A DNA stretch of 64,000 nucleotides from Lineus longissimus. Lineage: Eukaryota > Nemertea > Pilidiophora > Heteronemertea > Lineidae. The notes beneath the pieces were generated by a model that saw only the letters and a list, made by a program, of their open reading frames with translations, had not been told where the DNA came from and did no database searches. Position numbers and translations under genes: made by a program. The stretch spans positions 1,678,501-1,742,500 of the forward strand of contig NC_088313.1 of NCBI RefSeq assembly GCF_910592395.1, in the 5' to 3' direction. Numbering within the stretch: the stretch's first letter is position 1; each line of letters opens with the position of its first letter. Positions 25,559 to 38,700 of this stretch are shown here, one piece after another.

Positions 25559-27719
25559 GTAAGTTGAAGAATAGCAAACATGTCGTATTTGCATCAGTCA
25601 TGGCAGTAATCATGCTAATATCAGTGCCAAATTCTGGCTAAGACTATTGAGCGCTTGAGCGTTTTGTCTAAACTATCTGTGCCATGTAGTTTTCTTTAAA
25701 ACATGTTCCCCGTTCAAAGCACTACGTAAGAATTTGTGATGCCATTATACCAGTAGATATAGAAAAGTGACTTTTTTGAAGTAAAGAATGTGTACGCCAT
25801 GACGATACTCCTGACTGGCAGATACCGTCATATCGTCATAGCCATCTGAAAACCCATCAAGGAGTGTTGCTACATTTAAGTGTCGTCTTAACTATTAATG
25901 ACTCCACCATCCCTGGAGGACATTTGTTATACCGCACCTCGAAAAGAGGATATTTGTCTTTTCGCTTTTGCTGCGGCAGTTAACAATATTTGTCGTGAGG
26001 GAAATCACTTTCCAGAGAAATCCCTTTCTCCAAAGGTGTGTTTGGCGATCGAGAAAAGGAAATGGAGCCTGGTCGCTCCTGTTAGCACCATTTGGGGCAG
26101 CCGAGACTTCCTGTCGGCGCGTTATGGACATCTGACGCAGGTGGCCAATCTGTGCTGTCTCGATGAGGCGTAGATTGTGGTCTTATTAGTTATAGATAGA
26201 GGCAAAACGCTTAATTATGAACCACTGTTTACCGTTAGTCGTTGATGGCAGTCTATTAGTTTTAACTGAGTGATTTTATTGTATTTTCAGGGAAGCAAAT
26301 GAGTTCTAAAACCTTACAAGCCTTATCCAGATGTTTATGAATACACCCTGTTTCAGTAATTAAAAAGCTTTTCTAGATTGCCTCAAAACTTATGTTTTAG
26401 TGCTCCGTGCTTCAATTTGACTGCTGGACAGCGACTTGCAATCGATTTCCGGTATCATGCATTACACTCTACTGATCTCACGGTAAATGTGGATCGATTT
26501 CGGATCTATTTGCCCGATGCGATGAACTATAACCATCCATTTGAAATAGCATCATTTTGAAAACTGTATCCGGAGCGATACCGTGGTGCTTCTATACTGA
26601 TAGTATCCGGCCGTTAGCCATCGGGATGCCCTCCTTTTCTATCAGTGGAGATTGTTCGAGTCCAGCGCTCTTGGTTTTTCTTCCGCTGCGTTAAAAGCAT
26701 GAAAATGTCGCCTCTTGATTAATATCCATTTCATTTATTACTTTTCCGCAACGTTTTGAGCTCTGAAGTTCGAAATACTGATCGGTTTTTGTTCAATTGG
26801 TTCTATTGATCACAGTATCGGAACCAAACAAGATTTCTTTTCTTTGGTTTGTGGGTAAAAATATTGTACATAGTTTGTCGACGATATCTAACCGGTTGAG
26901 GGGTGGGCCCATCCTACGTGCATAAGGACTGTGTATAACAGACGCACCTAAACCAGCTAAATAGCGTCGACACTTTAAAGGGTGGCTTACTTTTGTCTTC
27001 AACAGCACTCATTTATAAAAACTTAATGATTTCGTGCAGTTACGTGTCGGGAAAGCAGCAGGGGTGACTGCTTCAGTACCTTTCTGATTAATGAAAGTCC
27101 TTGATGGCTCTCAATTACATTCACCACTTTGAAAAAAAGTTAGAATATTGAATATCAAAACAATGAAACATGAATAATGACCTATCAAAGCAATTCCCAT
27201 TACCATATCGTTATTTCGTACTCTGGATAGTATTAGATTGATGGCTCTTACAAAATTCCTGATATGTTCATTTTTCATTCATTCAGGTGTGAAATTAAAT
27301 TAGTGCGGATATTGAAAATTCGTCGACTGAATAAGACTCTCAAAGACTGCATGCAAGCAGTTGTGTGAGTTCGATATGAGACTATTCATATTGTCTCCCG
27401 CCGTGGTATATATATTATTTAAAAGGATATCGTGACTAAAGATTTATCGTCGTTTGCGGTGACCACTGTTGGATGACTATACCTCAAAAGGTCTTTGTTG
27501 AAATCACGAATACATAAGTTACTTCCCCACTTAGCCTCATCCTTTACTTTAGTCGATGTATGCTTTCAAAGTGGTCTTCTCCCGACAGGTTCTGTATTTA
27601 TAATTATAATTACAATTTATTTTAAAAACCTCCAAATAAGGAGCAGACAACACAAATATGCAATAAAAATCATGCACAGAAAACTACGGCAGCAGATTAG
27701 TGCCATAAAAAATAAAATA
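25559..27719. other. Gene-poor interval
   Basis: Overlapping frames on both strands at 25,895-26,173 and a minus frame at 26,793-27,008 are unsupported by splice signals. No repeat or RNA gene was recognised. Confidence 0.4.
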
Positions 27720-27904
27720 TTATCTCGTTATTACGAGATCTTTTCTCGTTATTACGAGAACTTTTCTCGTTATTATGAGATCTTTTCTCGTTATTACGCG
27801 ATGTTATCTCGTTATTACGAGATCTTTTCTCGTTATTACGCGATCTTTTCTCGTTATTACGAGATGTTATCTCGTTGTTACGAGATCTTTTCTCGTTATT
27901 AAAA
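27720..27904. repeat. Minisatellite of a self-complementary 21-bp unit
   Basis: About nine head-to-tail copies of a 21-bp unit (CTCGTTATTACGAGATCTTTT with small variants). CTCGTTATTACGAG is a near-perfect palindrome, so every monomer can form a small hairpin and the array reads similarly on both strands. The 135-codon frame that crosses it (repeating SRYYEIF) is a by-product of the 21-bp period being a multiple of three, not evidence of a gene. Unit size, lack of unique spacers and host type rule out a CRISPR array. Confidence 0.9.
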
Positions 27905-30540
27905 GATCAAAAGGGTGAAAGTAAAAGCTTCAATAGTTTATGGTTTTTCCGGTTTAGATTGGCACAAAAGGTTTTTTTACCGTATTTGTCCTCATAAGAC
28001 CAATTCGGGATGAATGGAAATCATAGCATCACGGAATCTCTCGGTTCCGTCTCTTAGAATATTGTGGAACGAACAGAAAATGAAGTAAACGGTACATTTT
28101 TTCGGCGGACAAAAATTTAGTATTTTCATGAAAAGGACGACACATTAAGCGAAAATGTCAATCGTAATTTGTACGTAATACAGGATAATGCAGAATTCCG
28201 ACGATGGTATTTTTGACATAACTGTCGATTCAACGATAACAACTAATCTCTATTGCTAAATGCAGATTTAAAAGATGTACACAAAGGATTATATTCCTCT
28301 TGAAAGTTATGATCCAATCTGAAAATATGATCATCATACTATTGACAAGCGAGTTACTTTGATCTTTGTTTTTTTTCATGAAGTTAATTTTGTTTATTTT
28401 TGAAATCCTTTGTTTTCAGAATGCTCTTCAAAAGCATTGATCGTTGAATGTATATGTTTTCGTTTCAGAAGGAACTATCGGCTGGAGTTAGGTGGCCAAA
28501 TTGGTCATCTTCAGGTGATTTCTATACACGGTCGGGAAGTGGGTCGTGTTTTGTTCACGGTAGCATCAAATATATTTCTCGTTGAAGCGTCAAAGGTTAA
28601 ACAACTTTTGGTGATTAAATGTAAACACAACAAAGCCGTTGAATATCTGATAGACCAACCAAAACAAATCTAACATCAACACACAAAACACCGTTTGGAT
28701 ATTTTTTCCTCTTTCCATTAATCACTTTGTTAGTAATTCTCCATTCATAGCGGCAATTCCTTTCCACGGTCTTGTGGTTGCGCAAAGAAATTAACAGGCG
28801 TGGAGCGCCTTTGAACGCTTGTGTGGGGGTTTTGAGTAATGGCGTCTATCGTTTGCCTCATTACCACCATCGGGAAAAAGCTGCCAACTGGTTGACATGT
28901 TCACTGGGTCTAACAGGCAGAAAACTGCTAATTGCCGCTAATGTGACGCTGACATGGCGTTAATCGAAATGCCAGCATTCTGGGCACGGTACATTTTTAG
29001 CTGTTATTGTCTATTGCACTTAATACAGCCTACTAACAGTTGCGATGCTTCTAAAATAGAGCGAAAGACATGATTGGAGACAAGGGAGACTAGAGTTCAC
29101 GTTTCACCATTAGCCAATGCCGTACCCTATAACAATATTACCACCTCTCAATTATGAAATATACATGTACAAATCAGCATGCCACTTATAACGCATCATC
29201 TTTCTATGACTGAGCCAACGTTCCTTTCCTATTACAACAACGACGCAATAATTCTCTTCCATCGCTCGCGGTCAAATTACATTAGTTTTTTCGCTTCTTT
29301 CCCTGATAGCATTTTATCAATTATAACATTCCAGTAATATGATAGTTTGTCAGGCAATATCTTTTCCCGACGGGATATCAAGTTATGTGTTGATGGCAAG
29401 GATTCGCCAAGTGGCGACGAAACGAGAGACTAATATTGGCGCCTGCACGGACTGCGGAGTGCTACATTTGTAAATCTAATTCGCTAAAAGTAGAATTGAA
29501 TGACACTTCCAGGCTAGTTTCCTTCATATAATTTTTTCATTTGGTGGCTAATATAAACTTAGAGGACCTAGATTCGTAAATCGAATTCACGCAATAAGAG
29601 TGTTATGGATAATTTCATGAAATTGTCCCCATATCCGAAATAACGCAATAATAAGGCAAAGGTGGACTGAAGAATGCTGTATATTATACAACTGTCTTGT
29701 TCAGGAAAGTCGAAGATGCTCTCAGCTCTTCCGACCCTGTTTGTCGCTGATCACTAACCCCGGAAAGACGGTAAGCAAATACGTTGATGGGCGTGGACGT
29801 AGTGATAAAGAGGAGTTACACAGACCAAGCTGTCCAAAGAGAAGCCAATGAAACAAAATGCTTTTTCTCCAAGGTCAACAATTGTTTGGCATCTTGATAA
29901 CTCAAGGTAGTTGTGATGATTCGCATTCTGTCCATTTGACGTATTTACCAACCTTGTTAGTATATATAACAACCGTCCATGGGACATTAGCTTCCGTCGG
30001 ATTCCGGTGATATGTTTGACAACAATGGCCGGCGCTGGCACGATTGGATTTGACCGCGTTTCCGAGACTATAACTGTCACGGCTTGTCAACAGAGCTGAC
30101 CAAATTATCGCGCATGCCCAGATGCTTCAGAAGGTCGAAATGGACGCCTAGGATTCAATCAATCAATTTTGAATGTCATATCTTGGATTGAGTAAATCCC
30201 ATGTTGAATTGTTGACATCTCATGATGTAGGTTGCGTGGGAGAAGTTTTGGCCTGCCTTGAGCCGAATTTATTCCAGGTGGTTGTGGGATAAGAATCTTT
30301 CATAACGGATTTCGGTGAAATGAATTGCTTTTTTCGAGCCCGGACGCGAAACATATTACACTGCAAAGGGCCTATGATGGCGGCCGCAGAATCATCATAT
30401 TACGGAAGTTACGGATGTATAATCCGTGCAGCAATGTATCATATCAGCTAACAGTCTAACACTTGACTAAGATTCCTCTCACGTTCAGGGAACCTGGGCC
30501 TTTATACATCATTAATATGGATCAAGTGCTCCTAAAGATT
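27905..30540. other. Gene-poor interval
   Basis: A pyrimidine-rich acceptor at 28,455-28,468 opens a 46-base segment closed by a weak donor (gtgatt), too little to call as an exon. Frames at 28,410-28,673 and 29,754-30,090 are unrecognised. Confidence 0.4.
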
Positions 30541-30650
30541 AATTATTGACATGTTGTCCTTGTTGGAGCTGAACAGTAAGCATCATGGCATGACATCGAG
30601 GATTAACTGACCAGAATAGCTTGTTTTTCCCTGATGATTGCCCTTGGGGC
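30541..30650 (+). repeat. Diverged duplication, copy 1
   Basis: The ordered words TTGACATGTTGTCCTTGT, GGAGCTGAACA, ACTGACCAGAATAGC and TTGTTTTT recur in the same order at 30,970-31,065 with substitutions and small indels. The two copies lie about 430 bp apart in direct orientation, which suggests an old local duplication or two insertions of one element. Confidence 0.55.
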
Positions 30651-30726
30651 AGTAAATGTTCTCTCGAATTAGAGCCCGAGCCCATATCCTTGTCGGGTAA
30701 ACCCGCCTCGGACGTGCCAAAACTAG
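30615..30726 (+). CDS. Weak candidate internal exon, unidentified
   Basis: A 112-base segment lies between CTGACCAG and CTAG followed by GTAAGTG. It is open in the frame containing DDCPWGSKCSLELEPEPISL, phase 0 to phase 1. The donor is good but the acceptor is poor, and the first 35 bases overlap a repeated sequence. A minus-strand frame of 80 codons also covers it. Most likely chance, recorded because the donor and residue composition are reasonable. Confidence 0.15.
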
Positions 30727-30969
30727 GTAAGTGTTCTCTTTCGCAAGAGGAAAATGCAACATCTTTCGTGGTACAAAACAACTGATTATGACATTAGGTT
30801 AAAAATGCGGTCTCAATTAAAAGTCACAGCGAATGATTGATTAAATAAAAATCAGAAACCGATCACAGCAAATGATTCCCACTAAATGGCGAAATGGTTA
30901 CAAATATGCCTCGGTATGCTTCTCATGATCCAGTCTCGGCGTTAGATGGGATTTCGTGCTCACAGTGAT

Positions 30970-31065
30970 TAATTGACACGTTGTCGTCCTTGTACGGGCT
31001 CAACAATGAAGCACTCTCGCATGATGGTGGATTACAGCTGACCAGAGTGGCCTATTGTTTTTGCT
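30970..31065 (+). repeat. Diverged duplication, copy 2
   Basis: Direct relative of 30,541-30,650 (TTGACACGTTGTCGTCCTTG, GGGCTCAACAATGAAGCA, GCTGACCAGAGTGGC, TTGTTTTTGC). The reading frame noted in copy 1 is broken here by a TGA. Confidence 0.55.
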
Positions 31066-33619
31066 ATAATTGACATTCTACCATGTCAGGATGCTGAAAG
31101 ATCATCCCGCGGATATATTCCGGATCCTTTGGGGCAAGGTCATTTCATCTAACGAGAATTCTGTCAAGAATGTATATCGTGCAAGTGTACAAGGGAAGAT
31201 ACTAGTATAACTAACAATCTTAGAATCTTAGCGGGATTCTCGACCAGGGATAACGCCCGGAGCTGCGAATGTCATGTCAGTAAGATGAACTGGCCGTGCG
31301 CCAAAGGACCCGGAGTATCCGCTTTATGACCATTTCGTCAGCCTGGTCGTTTCAGGGGTGCTGTTCAATTTTCCAATGTACAGCATGAGTGAAGTCGACG
31401 GCTTGCCTCTATAAACACTGCTCTAGAACTTTCGAGGGCTAATCATCTCATTATAACTGTTGACACTAAAACTGCTTTTTAAAATGTGCCTTGATCTCTG
31501 TTACACATACGTTCTGAATACTGTATATGAATTTTAACAATGCCGTTGTGAAGACAAGGAACACGGTGAAGACCTTAAAATAGTGTTGAGCTGCTTTGGA
31601 ATTTCGATGTTCCTCAGGACAACAGAAATACGAAGAAAATTTTAATGCGCATCTGCTTACATAACAACTTTGTAATATGTCTATTTGACACTGTGTATTT
31701 TATGTATTCGAATCAGTGAACTGTCTACTAACACTCACAGAGCATGACAGTCGTATACCTTACTTCAAAGTGTCATCATCATGTCTTTTACCACGAGGAC
31801 TGAGCCTGTTATCGATTTTTCTTCGGTTTTAATGAGTTTATGATGAGCAGATTCCTCGAGTTCGGCAAGATATCGCATAGCTATGTGACATTGATCGGTG
31901 AGTTACAATATTAAGGTACTTTTTTCCGAGTGAATCTAGACGTACATTTGATTTAAGAGGGAGAACATTTTTGTTTTCTTGAACTACCAATTTGCCCGAA
32001 GTTTCGCAAAGATATATTTTTTCTCCTCTCTATGGTCGGACACAATAGTTTGATAGCAGTTGTTATAATTTATTTCATGATGTACGTGTGTTAGGGCGAA
32101 GAGTCTGAGTTGCTTACACCGTAACGCACTCCCCGCAGATCGTTAAAATTTTCAGTTATTTTGATAGTTAAAGCCTTAAACCATGTCAACTCTATAACAC
32201 CCAGTAAATGGATCATTTCCCACCTTTAATTAGAGACTTGTTTCCAGCAGAAACCATTATGAATAGCGCAAGATTGCAGTGATGTAAGGAAAATCCAGTT
32301 AGTCAACATCACTGTTCCGAAACAACGAGGAATTGCCCATTTACCTTGGTAACTGTTCTTTTTATGGACCGTATTGGCTGCAAAATGGCTCGAAGATTGC
32401 GTTTTCTTGGGAAATGGCTTGTGTGTCGTCGGGTCGGACCTCCCTGCAGTCTATCTAGCCAATAATCATTTTCTGCATCATGCTAGGCCGAGCGAAAAAT
32501 TCTTAAGTCATTGTGGAGTGATGCCGCATGGAACTCGACCCTAATTTCCTGTGCAGCGGGAGGGGACCAAAAATGAAAGAAATGGTCTTTAGAGGACAAG
32601 AAATGGTTCTGCCTTGGAGTTTAGGACATTCGAGAAACGGCCCTTGGGGCATATAGACAGACAGAATGTTAGGACCACATTTCACAGACCAAAATTGTCT
32701 CAGGCAGGTGGTCCAGGCCGAATTAGTTTTAGTTTCATCAAAATCCGTCCAGAGGTCTTCTGGGATCGACCGGGAGGATCGATCAAGCAGAAATGAGTTG
32801 TGCTTCAAGGGTATAGGGGCGGGGGGGGGGATAAATTGTCAAGTCTTGGTACAAATATTATGCTCTGTCTATGAAATTGACAAAGGGCTGACGAGGTCAC
32901 ATGAAAATTCAGCTTGCGTAACCAAGTGCCATGATCCCATCTTGCATTTTCTTCGACTGAAAGTTGCAGCACTGATGTATCACCTTGTTTGCCTAAAATG
33001 ACGAAAACCAAACTTTTTACCAAAGATTGATATTTCTTCCAGATTTCCCTCGCGTATCTGTACGATAATCGTTTCCACATCAATCATCGCACTGACCGTT
33101 AGCATCTCGGGCGGCATCAAAGCAATCAGACCAGCTTCTGAGGGGAATAATATGCTTATCGGTCCAATGAAACTATATGCCGGACTCGCGCTCTAAGGCT
33201 TTGCTTGAGATCACAGGGAGATCGGGGAGGCAAGAATCCGAGGGGCAGAGACATCGGATTTGTCATCGATTCCTCTGTTGGTTTCCTATCGAAACACTAT
33301 GCTTCATTAGAACCAAACCAATTTGTCAAATTTGTTGCACTTTTGCCAGAGCATCAGAATTATACCTTTGAACGCTTTCTCCTCTCCCGGCGAGATCATT
33401 GTTTGCCATTATTGAGATGATGCTCGGCTTATATGTAAAGTAGTATGTGTTTGGTTCGCTTACTTTGAAGTGTTGATGGGTTTTGATCAAGGCATACCAG
33501 GGCAACTTCATCCCCTACTGATCCGGGGGCATTGCCCACGGTGTCTTTTGCCGCTCAGTTTGATATCTAATCGAATTTGTTTTAAACAGCGTTCTTCCGA
33601 TGCTATACATGCTTCCCGA
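31066..33619. other. Gene-poor interval
   Basis: Overlapping frames on both strands at 32,503-33,083 are unrecognised and lack splice support. A short G-rich run is present at 32,816-32,830. Nothing else stands out. Confidence 0.4.
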
Positions 33620-33848
33620 AATTGTGACTCGCTCTACCAAAACTAGGCGCTTGTCGCATCTGAACTTGACAGGTTGATACGGACTTGTTGTTTATTTCCC
33701 TATTGTAGACCTTTTGTGAAATGTGACCAAATCAGTTTGTAATAGATTTCACAAAAGGTCTACAATAGGGAAATGAACAACAAGTCCGTATCAACCTGTC
33801 AAGTTCAGATGCGACAAGCGCCTAGTTTTGGTAGAGCGAGTCACAATT
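33620..33848. mobile_element. Near-perfect 103-bp inverted repeat with 23-base loop
   Basis: Left arm 33,620-33,722 (starting AATTGTGACTCGCTCTACC) is matched by its reverse complement at 33,746-33,848 with about one mismatch. The 23-base spacer is 33,723-33,745. Arms this long and this similar imply a recent origin. It may be a fold-back transposon, or a source of double-stranded or hairpin RNA if transcribed. No target-site duplication was found, and no coding frame is present. Confidence 0.85.
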
Positions 33849-35303
33849 GGTGGCTTGCATTGGAACTAACTTTTTCCCCCTTGTCCGTCATCAAAGACAT
33901 TTAAGTGTGTTGGTCAACCATGACTATCTCCTTTGTCCCTCCACCATAAGGCCTAGTTTCCCCTTATGACATCACCATTTCGGATACTCAGCGCCCCATT
34001 TCTGGAAAGGTGTATACCAAGATGACCGATGGCATTCTTGACCTTTGTCTATTTCACTAGAAAATGTCACTCGGTAGTCTAGTGATTTCACACATTAATT
34101 GAACGTGATGATATGTTTCATTCGGAACTTCGGTGAAATGGACAACAGCAGTGTTATTTGTTTGAACTATCTGCTGTCTGTCGCCTGCATGACTACCTGT
34201 CAGAGCGGGGGAAGAATCAAGGGGCACATGAGGAAGCTGTGGGCGTCTGTCATGTTTCTTGTCCTCCCCCGGATGTCCTGAAGACTTGTTAGTGATTCTC
34301 ACTGTCATCGCGTAACGCTATATAGGCAATTATATTGTGTTACATGTTCCAATATGGCATTGTCCTTTATTGATACCAGAAGTGATCAACATTTCTGAGA
34401 ATGCACTATAGTGATGGTCGTCATTTTTAAAAAAGACGAAATCACGCCCTTCGAAAAATGATTTACATGTATGCGTTCTCAATTAGCGATAGTCCATTGA
34501 TACTCGTTAGTTTGATTCGATTTCAAAATGAAATTATGTACACAATGTCGCAATGGCATGTCAATGAAGAACTTTCACTTCCTTCGGATGATACAGAATC
34601 AAATTAAACTGTTAAACATTGGAAGAAGACGGCTACCAGTATGACCGGTGCATTTAAATTCGCGTTTCGAGACGTTTACTCTATACTTGTCGTCCCTTGT
34701 CTCCGAAAAATCGATCACTCAGGCAGACACGATCCCCTCGCCTTCCGTAATGAAGTCAACGCACCATTCTTTTCCTCTTTTACCTAATGAATTCTCCTTC
34801 TGCAAGAGCGGTTCCCAATTAATCCCATTCAGCGTGTGCATGCGTATTCTGTTTTGCTGAACAGGAAGTGGAAACTGGCGCATCTCGAGGACATGCCATG
34901 TTAAGAAAAGCGGGGATATTTCGCTTGATTTAGCAATTTCATCTTAACATACTCTTTTTTATGAATGGACTGTTACATCGATCTTATTCCAGTTATGTCA
35001 ACTTCAATTCTGAAACGGCGCAATTGACAATTAGCATGTTCACTGATTCATATTAATGTTGAATGATTTAGAGGAATGTGTCAATTCTATTTTGCCATTC
35101 GCGCCAAATGCATTCAACAGCTGACCATATCCGTCAGTCTCGTAAATTTCAAAGTTATGGAAAAAAGATGATTAATCTGCTGCCGCTAAACCTGCTGTGG
35201 GTTAAAGGGAAATGTGTGCAGAAGGTAGTTGGGCCTGGCTATGATGTTTCAGGAAACATTATGCGCGAAAGTGGTAAATCGTATAAATGATGTTTAAACT
35301 AGG
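33849..35303. other. No recognised gene
   Basis: Short frames at 34,057-34,308, 34,648-34,860 and 35,078-35,290 have no supporting signals. No repeats were recognised. Confidence 0.45.
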
Positions 35304-35768
35304 GAGTTTCCGCATCGCTTACGATTACGATTACGATTTCAAAGTCGTAGTCGTAATACTCTCAAAACCGGCATGAACCAGAAATTTAGTTTCCGCATTC
35401 ACACCAACGACTTGGTGTACTGTAGTATATAGGCCCTATACTCTGCTCTCATGCTCTGGGTGCACTTTTCTCGGCGCTAAAACATGATCAAAATCGCCGT
35501 TGATCACATTAAATGCAGTTCCTATGTTTGACAGATATGTTCTAAAGTATTCTTCAATGAATATTTCACCTTGAATTTGATATGTAGCGTGGAAAATAGG
35601 CTTTTCGCTAATCCATGTAATCGTTTTTCGACTTACGAAGATCAGCCGGAATCCTCGTAAGAACGAGACGAAAGTACCATCGATGATTTCACTGGGGATG
35701 ACGTAGCACCAAAAATCGATGACGTCAAACACAAATCGTAATCGTAATCGTAAGCGATGCGGAAACTC
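35304..35768. mobile_element. MITE-like element with 36-bp perfect terminal inverted repeats
   Basis: Left terminus 35,304-35,339 reads GAGTTTCCGCATCGCTTACG followed by repeated ATTACG words. The right terminus 35,733-35,768 is its exact reverse complement. The element is 465 bp. A CTA trinucleotide lies close outside each end, which would suit a 3-bp PIF/Harbinger-type duplication, but the spacing is not exactly symmetrical so the superfamily is open. A 98-codon minus frame (35,436-35,732) fills most of the interior and resembles no transposase I recognise. Confidence 0.8.
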
Positions 35769-38700
35769 GCTACTATGTCACTGGGCGTGCAGTTTCAACA
35801 GCTGGGTGTAAAGTGCTTTCAGCAACCTTGGCCAAATCGGTAGTCGATATCATTGAAAACATACTACGAAATCCATGCCTGTCGTCGCGACTTGGGACCA
35901 GCGACGTCCGGTCACTCTCCTCAAAGTTCCTCAACATCATTGTCAACCCCTTACATTATATCAAAAGTGGAGAAAAAAACATTCTACGAGCTATTATAAA
36001 AGAAGTTACTAGTTTCGCATCCGGCCTTTTCTATCTTGTGGGGCATCATGATGTTTTACATTTGATTGGCCTATAGGAAGTTTACCAGCCATAGCTTTTG
36101 AAAGATAGAGAGCTTTTACTTGAATTAATACCTGTCATGAGTTGGTAGAAATAGGCCGAAATTTACAAATGCGAAACTGACATCTTAAAGTCCGCGAAAG
36201 TTATTGGTAAAAAGTACTAATTGACAGTTATACGAAGTGAAGCCCTTCCGATTCGGCAAATCTCATAACAAAAATAATCATGCCTACTCTTTCCAATTAG
36301 AAAAGTTTGTGTATCTATCTATTTTTGATAAATTGTATATCATTTCAAATCCACTGACTAATTCAACACGACAGGTGAAACCGGGCTATAATTTTCAGTT
36401 GTGCGCCGCGATCAAAACTGACACTGCGCTTAGAATATGAGTTGAAAAAAGTATAAAGTATATATATTTGAAGGAAAATCGCTTGTCATTTTTACTTTAA
36501 AGATCCATTAGTATGTGGTCGATATCTTGTCTTGACAAAACTCCGCTCGGATAAAAAATTTAATGGAATAAACGTGGATGGATAAAAGAAGTCGCCAAGC
36601 TGAAAATACGACTGAGAGCGTTGCTTGGGGGCAGTATTATAATGTGATATCGGTGTATCTACAGTGCGGTTCGTGTCTTCAATACTAGACAAGAATTGTA
36701 GTCTTTCCCTATTGTTGCTTGAGTTTTAAGTTCGCCCATGGTTTTGTATTATTTTCATCCTTCTCTACATATTATGCTCAAAAAAGTAAACAATCCCGTA
36801 CTTCGCTGTATCGGAATACGACTTGGAGAAAATGATGGTTTTCCGGAAAAAATGCTTGTCATCTGATCCGGTCTATAGTGTAATCTAGTCTCGTCATCGA
36901 TATCTAGTCCAGACATTCAAACATCCAATCGTTGGATAGAACATTTGCGGGAATTAATACGAGTGGATTAAAAAAAACGAACTATTGGACAGAGTCGTCT
37001 TCCTTTCTTGCTTCTTCTTTGGTCTCGTCCACATCAGAAGCTCTTCTTTTCCTGATAATTACCTCAGTTGGTTATTTTCTCCTCATTGTCTATCATTTCG
37101 ATGGGGAAAATCTCAGGTCAGGTCATTTTTCAGACTCCGTATAATACGCCTACGTGGTTGATGACATGTCTGGGCTGAGGCCACCCAATAAGAATAAGAC
37201 GAATACACGTCGGATACTTTTATTTGTTTGAAGAAAAAACCCCTGCGACGATAACTCAAATCTAGGATTCATTATCATGGCCTTCGTCTTGTTTTTTTCT
37301 ATCGAAAAATGCTTGGTAAATTTACATTTTAGTAGCGTTTAGCTCGCGATGCCGTTGAAAATAGGGCACTTTCAAGGGTTTCTAGTGATATTCATTCTTC
37401 CCAAATGAATCCTCGCTCAAATGCATGTAACTCTGCTCTAAAGTTCATTGAAAAAATATCTGTTTTTACCCTCAAACGGATCAGAATAATTATTCCCAAT
37501 GGAGGAAGAGTCGGATTATTTTCTTGTCATCATCACCCTCATCATCAAAGCTTCTTCCTGGCTTGCTTTTCCTTTCTCAGCACATCAGAGCCCTTCTTAT
37601 ATTGATGAACCAAGTTGGGTCATTTCGCCCGACTCCGACTGCCTTTCGTGGTTAATTAACCTTTGACATTTCAATGCCGTCAGTATTGCGGTGAAAATCG
37701 ATCAAGTTTAGAAGTGCATTAAATAGGGAAGGTTTCCCCTAATAAAGGATACCGTCCGTGGTAAAGAGTTACTCCTACAGCGTAGTTGTGAATGCGCTGA
37801 TCTGCTGATTCAGGTCGACTGCTCTCAATCGATATATTTTAAGAGCGGCATTAACATTTGGCAGGAAAGGAAAAGAATTAAGGAAATGAAACGTCCCTGT
37901 TGGAGTCGTCTAATCAACCTTGGCTCCTTTTTCGTGGTGGTGCCGAATGCAGAACTCGGAGAAGAAGTATGGAATTCTCCCAGTCCTAATCATGGTCCAA
38001 CCAGCTCCATCGTCTTGGTTTTACTTGAGTGACAATGTTGCAGACTATGGTCCTTCTTATAGCAACCTACCCGTCCATCATATTGTGCTGTCGGCAGCGC
38101 ACGCTAGGAATGCATCGAAGACATCGGTCTCCACCCTGAGGTGGCCTTAGTGTTCATCATCCACTCCCTGAGCTTGTAAACCAATGCTAATGACCTTCGC
38201 TGACCAGTTTGATTAGGACAACAACTTGTCTCCCCCAACCTCTCGTAACCGAATAGCGCGAATAACGTCACTCTCATTAGTTCCTTCGTCAACAGAATCA
38301 ACAAGTAGTGTCTTTGCCAAGCATTGACCCCGAGCCGGACTTAGGCAAATTTGTCCGCCGGGTATACCGCGATACTATTTACCAACCCACCGCCTGAGTA
38401 TAGTATGTATCGAGATGTCTAGACCCTTGATTAAACAATGAATACTCGGGAGAAGGGTCACGATGTATCTTCATGAATCAGGCGTTCACTTGTTTCGAGT
38501 CGCTTTCGCCACTATGGTGGATATGCTAGAACGAATGCATACCGCATATGTCTCAAGTCAACCAACTGGCAGATGTATCTAGTCATGATTTGTATCAGAA
38601 CGCTTGTGTCGGTTCGCGTCGGACAATTTCGAAAGGCTTTGATCCCGGGGAATTGTTTTACTAAAACTGTGCGGGATAATTGCTTAAATACATAGCCGAT

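Noticed and set aside
27495-27902. A 135-codon frame with repeating SRYYEIF, and the array under it as a possible CRISPR
   Set aside because: The frame is produced by a 21-bp repeat. The array has no unique spacers, no cas genes, and the DNA is eukaryotic.
28469-28514. A 46-base exon candidate after a good pyrimidine tract
   Set aside because: The donor (gtgatt) is poor, the segment is very short and its frame is ambiguous.
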